A stretch of DNA of 8,286 bases, taken from assembly GCA_900764115.1 (NCBI GenBank), contig CAAFMR010000165.1, positions 1-8,286 on the forward strand, written 5' to 3'. The notes under the pieces were generated by a model that was given only the letters and a program-made list of their open reading frames with translations, ran no database searches and was not told the DNA's origin. A program made the translations under genes and the position numbers. This stretch comes from Clostridia bacterium. Its GTDB lineage: Bacteria > Bacillota > Clostridia > Oscillospirales > Acutalibacteraceae. Of this stretch, positions 5,149 to 8,286 are shown piece after piece (within the stretch, counting starts at the first letter, position 1; every line of letters starts with the position of its first letter).

Positions 5149-7500
5149 ATGGAAATGGAGCAACTACAGCAAACGCTGACCCGGCGGCTGGCACAGACAG
5201 CGCCTGCCGACACCCCGGCGCTGCACCGGGCGGTGGCGGAAACGGTAATGGAGGCGATCGCCCCCAACTGGGCACAGTCCCGCCGGCAGCATGCCGCCGG
5301 GCGGCGGGCATACTATCTGTCCGCAGAATTTCTGGTGGGGCGGGCGGTATACAATAACCTGCTGTGTGCCGGATTAACTCAGCCGGTGCAGGAGGCGCTG
5401 CAGGCGGCAGGAGCTGACCTGAACGCCTTAGAGGATATCGAGGACGCCGCCCTGGGCAACGGCGGACTGGGGCGGCTGGCTGCCTGCTATCTGGACAGCG
5501 CCGCCACCCGGGGGCTGCCGCTGGACGGCTATGGCATCCGCTACCGCTATGGGCTGTTCCGCCAGCGCTTTCAGGACGGATTTCAGCAGGAGTTGCCGGA
5601 CGACTGGGCGCGGGACGGCGATCCCTGGTCAGTGCGGCGGGCAGAGGAACGGGTGCGGGTGTCGCTGGGGACGGGAGATGTGTGGGCGGTGCCCTACGAT
5701 ATGCCGATCCTCGGCTATGGCGCCGCCCACATCGCCACCCTGCGGCTATGGCAATGCGAGCCGCTGGAGCCTTTTGATTTTGCCGCGTTTAACGAGCAGG
5801 ACTATGACCGGGCAGTAGCAGCCAAAAACCGGGCGGAGGACATCTCCCGGGTGCTGTATCCCAACGATTCCGGCGAAAAAGGCAAGATACTCCGGCTGGA
5901 GCAGCAGTATTTCTTCACCGCCGCCTCGCTGCAGGATATGCTGCGTGCCTTTGCCCGCACCCACGGAGAATGCTGGGAGCAGCTGGCGGACTATACCGCC
6001 ATCCAGCTCAACGACACCCATCCGGGCATGGCCATCCCGGAGCTGATCCGGCTGCTGACGGAACGGGGCGTGTCCTTTATGGAGGCGCTGGATATTGCCC
6101 GCCGGGTGTTCAGCTACACGAACCATACGGTGATGCCCGAAGCGCTGGAACGATGGGATATGGCGATCGTGGAGAAGGTCTGTCCGGCGGTGGTGCCGGT
6201 GGTGCGGCAGCTGGCGGCACAGCAGGAGCAGGAGCTGACCGCCGCCGGTGTGCCGGAGATCCGCTGGAAAAGCCTGCTGCTTCTGCAGGGAGACACCCTG
6301 TATATGGCGTATCTGGCGTGTTGGGTGGCGGCGCACATCAACGGCGTGGCGCAGCTGCATACCGATATTCTGCGCCAAACCGTGCTGCAGGAATTCCATC
6401 GCCTGTACCCGGAGAAGATCGTCAACGTCACCAACGGCGTCACTCAGCGCCGCTGGTTAGGGCTGTGCAACCCCGGGCTGGCGGCGTTCATCACCCGACA
6501 GCTGGGAGATGAGGGCTGGCTCACCGACCTGTCCCGGCTGGGAGCGTTGGCGCCCCTGGCGCAGGAGGATGGCGCTATGGAGGAATTCCTCGCCATCAAG
6601 CAGGAAAATAAGCGGCGTTTAGCCGCCTATGTCCGCCACCGGGAGGGGGTGGAGCTGCTGCCCGGGGCGCTGTACGATGTGCAGATTAAGCGGCTGCACG
6701 AGTATAAGCGCCAGCTGCTCAATGCCCTGTGTATTCTGGAGCAGTATTTCCGGCTGCGGGAGGGAAAGCTGCCCCAACCCACCCCCACCGTGTTCCTGTT
6801 CGGGGCGAAAGCCGCCCCCGGCTATCAGCGGGCAAAAGCCATCATCAAGCTCGTCCACGAAATCGCCGCCCTCATTGCCCGGGACCCGGCGGCAAGCCGG
6901 ATGATGCAGGTGGTGTTCGTGGCGGACTACAATGTGTCCTATGCGGAAAAGATCATTCCGGCGGCGGATGTATCGGTACAGATCTCCACCGCCGGCACAG
7001 AGGCAAGCGGCACCGGCAATATGAAGCTGATGCTCAACGGCGCGGTAACCATGGGCACCTATGACGGTGCCAATATTGAAATTGTCGAGGCGGCGGGCGC
7101 CGAGAATAACTATATCTTTGGCGCCCGGGTGGAGGATATCCGCCGCATCGAGGCGGCGTATACCCCCCGGCGGCTGTATGAGCGCGACCCTGCCATCCGC
7201 CGCTGTCTGGATGCGCTCACCGATGGCACCCTGGACGACGGCGGCACCGGCTGGTTCCGGGAGCTGCGCGCCTCCCTTATGGACGGAGCGGCGTGGCATC
7301 GACCGGACGCTTATTATCTGCTGGCAGATTTTGCGGATTGTCTCGACACCCGGCTGCGGCTGCAACGGGAATACCGGGACAGCCCGCTGGAATTTGCCCG
7401 CAAGCAATGGCGCAATGTATGCGCCGCCGGGTATTTCTCCTCCGACCGGGCAATCGAAGAATACGCCCGGCAGATCTGGCAAATACCACCGACAGTATAA
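5149..7500 (+). CDS. glgP: Glycogen/maltodextrin phosphorylase (GT35)
   Basis: A 783-residue pyridoxal-phosphate enzyme that removes glucose from the non-reducing ends of alpha-1,4-glucans with phosphate, yielding glucose-1-phosphate in the cytoplasm. Family landmarks in order: YYLSAEFLVGR (55-65), ALGNGGLGRLAACYLDS (101-117), YGIRYRYGLFRQ (128-139), LNDTHPGMAIPEL (287-299), SYTNHTVMPEALERW (322-336), VQIKRLHEYKRQ (511-522), GAKAAPGY (552-559), and STAGTEASGTGNMK (613-626) with Lys626 as the cofactor-binding lysine, followed by TYDGANIEI (637-645). Length fits a plain bacterial enzyme without the regulatory extension of animal forms. The ATG at 5149 lies six bases after the msmG stop. The weak ribosome site AAAGGA (5134-5139) lies within the end of msmG, pointing to co-transcription and perhaps translational coupling. 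Whether the natural substrate is stored glycogen or imported maltodextrin (MalP role) cannot be told. Its place matches sucrose phosphorylase in msm operons. Confidence 0.95.
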   Translation: MEMEQLQQTLTRRLAQTAPADTPALHRAVAETVMEAIAPNWAQSRRQHAAGRRAYYLSAEFLVGRAVYNNLLCAGLTQPVQEALQAAGADLNALEDIEDAALGNGGLGRLAACYLDSAATRGLPLDGYGIRYRYGLFRQRFQDGFQQELPDDWARDGDPWSVRRAEERVRVSLGTGDVWAVPYDMPILGYGAAHIATLRLWQCEPLEPFDFAAFNEQDYDRAVAAKNRAEDISRVLYPNDSGEKGKILRLEQQYFFTAASLQDMLRAFARTHGECWEQLADYTAIQLNDTHPGMAIPELIRLLTERGVSFMEALDIARRVFSYTNHTVMPEALERWDMAIVEKVCPAVVPVVRQLAAQQEQELTAAGVPEIRWKSLLLLQGDTLYMAYLACWVAAHINGVAQLHTDILRQTVLQEFHRLYPEKIVNVTNGVTQRRWLGLCNPGLAAFITRQLGDEGWLTDLSRLGALAPLAQEDGAMEEFLAIKQENKRRLAAYVRHREGVELLPGALYDVQIKRLHEYKRQLLNALCILEQYFRLREGKLPQPTPTVFLFGAKAAPGYQRAKAIIKLVHEIAALIARDPAASRMMQVVFVADYNVSYAEKIIPAADVSVQISTAGTEASGTGNMKLMLNGAVTMGTYDGANIEIVEAAGAENNYIFGARVEDIRRIEAAYTPRRLYERDPAIRRCLDALTDGTLDDGGTGWFRELRASLMDGAAWHRPDAYYLLADFADCLDTRLRLQREYRDSPLEFARKQWRNVCAAGYFSSDRAIEEYARQIWQIPPTV

Positions 7501-7596
7501 GCTCTGTAAGGGTTGCGTACGGTATACTGCAATCCGCTCCAACGCTCGCCGCTGCCGTAGAAAAGATACAATGGGGCTTAGTTTTCGGGCAAGAGA

Positions 7597-7638
7597 AAAA
7601 GCCGCTTTTGGTGAAAATGATACCAAAAAGCGGCTTTT
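7597..7638 (+). terminator. Intrinsic terminator of the transporter-phosphorylase operon
   Basis: AAAAGCCGCTTTTGGT (7597-7612) pairs with the arm at 7622-7638 with a single bulged A, around a short A/T-rich loop, and ends in TTTT. It lies about 100 bases after the glgP stop. The stretch between also holds a smaller hairpin, GGGTTGC (7510-7516) with GCAATCC (7529-7535). The arms begin in A's and end in T's, so it could work on both strands. Confidence 0.8.
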
Positions 7639-7705
7639 ATGGCAGATATATGCGGGGCGGTTGCTACGGGGTTGCTGCGTGTTTTTATAATAAAAGCAAA
7701 AAAGG

Positions 7706-7740
7706 AAAGCCTTAAAATCCAGTGGTTTCAAGGCTTTTTT
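7706..7740 (+). terminator. Second, likely bidirectional, intrinsic terminator
   Basis: AAAGCCTT (7706-7713) pairs with AAGGCTTT (7730-7737), extended imperfectly by AAA/TTT and CCA/TGG, and is followed by a run of six T's (7735-7740). On the minus strand the stem is followed by TCC and then six T's, so it could also end transcripts coming from the right. A consensus -10 (TATAAT, 7686-7691) just upstream has only a poor TTGCTA 19 bases before it. I do not call a promoter there. Confidence 0.7.
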
Positions 7741-7896
7741 GTTGGTGATCCACCGGGGATTCTGAACCCTTGATTTGGGCGGCGCACAGCTCCGGTACGC
7801 CGGCGGGGTTGCTCTACCGCCCAAATCCTGGACATTTTCCCTGTCGGCAAAATGTCTCCGCTTTTCTGCTCACCCCAACAGACTACCAACAAAAAA
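7735..7896. repeat. Palindrome-dense non-coding segment bounded by a 12-bp inverted repeat
   Basis: TTTTTTGTTGGT (7735-7746) is a perfect inverted match of ACCAACAAAAAA (7885-7896), bounding about 162 bp. Inside are an 11-bp perfect inverted repeat, GATTTGGGCGG (7772-7782) with CCGCCCAAATC (7817-7827), and an adjacent one, GACATTTT (7831-7838) with AAAATGTC (7849-7856). There is no coding sequence. It may be a miniature mobile element or a structured RNA region. Half of the bounding repeat is an A/T run, which lowers the significance of the match. Confidence 0.45.
7772..7827. other. Long GC-rich hairpin, 11-bp perfect stem
   Basis: The stem GATTTGGGCGG/CCGCCCAAATC encloses 34 bases that contain a further CCGG-TACG-CCGG hairpin. 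On the minus strand GGTAGAGC falls in this loop and a GGGTTC-like element follows the stem, both recalling tRNA arms, but no cloverleaf can be closed. Function unknown. Confidence 0.5.
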
Positions 7897-7905
7897 ACCA
7901 CCCAC

Positions 7906-7939
7906 AAGGGAGACACTTCGTAAGGAAGTTGTCTCCCTT
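7906..7939. terminator. Near-perfect hairpin upstream of the last gene, terminator-like
   Basis: AAGGGAGACA (7906-7915) pairs with TGTCTCCCTT (7930-7939), and the inner CTTC/GAAG extends the stem to about 14 pairs with one bulge and loop GTAAG. On the plus strand CGGCTTTT follows. On the minus strand a run of seven T's follows after about eight bases. It could insulate the gene at 8008, end a transcript, or act in a leader RNA. The tail spacing is imperfect for a terminator on either strand. Confidence 0.45.
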
Positions 7940-7963
7940 CGGCTTTTGTAGTCAGCCAGAATG

Positions 7964-7987
7964 ATTGAATTGTAAGGATAATTCAAT
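7964..7987 (+). promoter_or_regulatory. Inverted repeat overlapping a -10-like sequence, candidate operator
   Basis: ATTGAATT (7964-7971) and AATTCAAT (7980-7987) form a perfect 8-bp inverted repeat with an 8-base spacer. GATAAT (7977-7982, five of six to TATAAT) spans its right half, about 26 bases before the next gene. No matching -35 is evident. This is a plausible repressor site, but nothing identifies the repressor. Confidence 0.3.
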
Positions 7988-8007
7988 TCATAACGGAGGA
8001 TTACACA

Positions 8008-8286
8008 ATGGCAAATTTTATTGAAGAATTTTTCTACGGAAATCTTGATCCACAGGCACGCAGTACGAAACAAAACAAGGCTGTTCAGAAGCAGATGAAA
8101 ATTCTGATGAACAACGAGGAAAAGCTGACGGCGGCATTGGATGAAGAAAACAAGAAGTTATTTCTTGATTTTGCAAAAGCTTGGAGTGTTGTAAACGGCG
8201 AATCAACATTAGACAGTTTCATAATGGGTTTTCGGTTGGGTGCGAAATTTACATACGACACCTTTATCGGAACGGATGCTCCGTTC
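8008..8286 (+). CDS. Small uncharacterised protein, DUF6809-like (3' end outside window)
   Basis: An open frame of 93 codons runs from ATG at 8008 to the window edge without a stop. GGAGGA (7995-8000) precedes the ATG by seven bases, a strong ribosome site. The protein starts MANFIEEFFYGNLDPQ, has a charged helical middle rich in Lys and Glu (21-50), and ends the visible part with FIMGFRLGAKFTYDTF (71-86). The opening (I-E-E-hydrophobic-F-Y-G-N) and the FxxGFRLGA stretch resemble the DUF6809 group of small Clostridia proteins of about 90-100 residues, so it is probably nearly complete. No function is known for that group. There are no signal peptide or membrane segments. Its base composition is clearly more AT-rich, with A- or T-ending codons, than the GC-rich genes to the left, which suggests a different origin, perhaps an integrated element. 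Confidence 0.7.
   Translation, partial: MANFIEEFFYGNLDPQARSTKQNKAVQKQMKILMNNEEKLTAALDEENKKLFLDFAKAWSVVNGESTLDSFIMGFRLGAKFTYDTFIGTDAPF

Noticed and set aside
7061..7690. Plus-strand open frame of 209 codons overlapping the end of glgP
   Set aside because: It is out of frame with glgP over most of its length and its translation shows only Arg/Pro/Cys-rich shadow sequence without a ribosome site.
6619..7824. Minus-strand open frame of 401 codons opposite the 3' part of glgP
   Set aside because: It is antisense to clear phosphorylase motifs, including the cofactor lysine region, and runs through terminator hairpins. No family features are visible.
7741..7835. tRNA gene on the minus strand
   Set aside because: GGTAGAGC and a T-arm-like GGGTTC stretch are present, but the T loop has an extra base, no GCTC partner exists for the D arm, and no 7-bp acceptor stem can be formed.

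Overview
The window reads as part of a Gram-positive gut Clostridia chromosome, probably Oscillospiraceae/Ruminococcaceae-like. The supports are GC-rich genes, strong AAGGAGG-type ribosome binding sites, a lipoprotein-type sugar-binding protein, and a 3' gene resembling a small protein family common in Clostridia. This placement is inference from gene style, not a database match.

Layout. Positions 1-53 hold the first 17 codons of a gene on the minus strand, likely a transcriptional regulator, divergent from the rest. Positions 54-251 are a divergent promoter region with a candidate promoter for each direction and a 10-bp direct repeat next to the forward -35. Positions 252-1574 encode a family GH4 alpha-galactosidase (MelA type), closed by a strong intrinsic terminator at 1592-1637. 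A second unit follows: lipoprotein sugar-binding protein (1806-3149), two ABC permeases (3174-4019 and 4297-5142) and a glycogen/maltodextrin phosphorylase (5149-7500). Its end is marked by hairpins at 7597-7638 and 7706-7740.

How the genes work together. The order of divergent regulator, alpha-galactosidase, binding protein, two permeases and phosphorylase resembles the streptococcal msm (multiple sugar metabolism) locus for raffinose and melibiose. A GH4 enzyme replaces the usual GH36 alpha-galactosidase, and an alpha-glucan phosphorylase sits where msm loci carry sucrose phosphorylase. No transporter ATPase is encoded here, so a shared MsmK/UgpC-like ATPase elsewhere is expected. The likely role is import of alpha-galactosides (possibly also alpha-glucosides), hydrolysis by MelA, and phosphorolysis of alpha-1,4-glucan to glucose-1-phosphate.

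The most unusual structure is between the two permease genes: two identical 91-bp copies at an exact 100-bp period. Each can fold into a multi-armed, cloverleaf-like structure. The array is joined to a 12-bp perfect hairpin that contains the stop codon of the upstream permease. It enlarges a gap that would otherwise be about 80 bp.

The last part (7501-8007) is non-coding and dense in palindromes. It includes a ~160-bp segment bounded by a 12-bp perfect inverted repeat. It leads into an AT-richer gene (8008 to the window end, incomplete) that resembles the DUF6809 group of small uncharacterised proteins, so this may be the edge of an acquired region.
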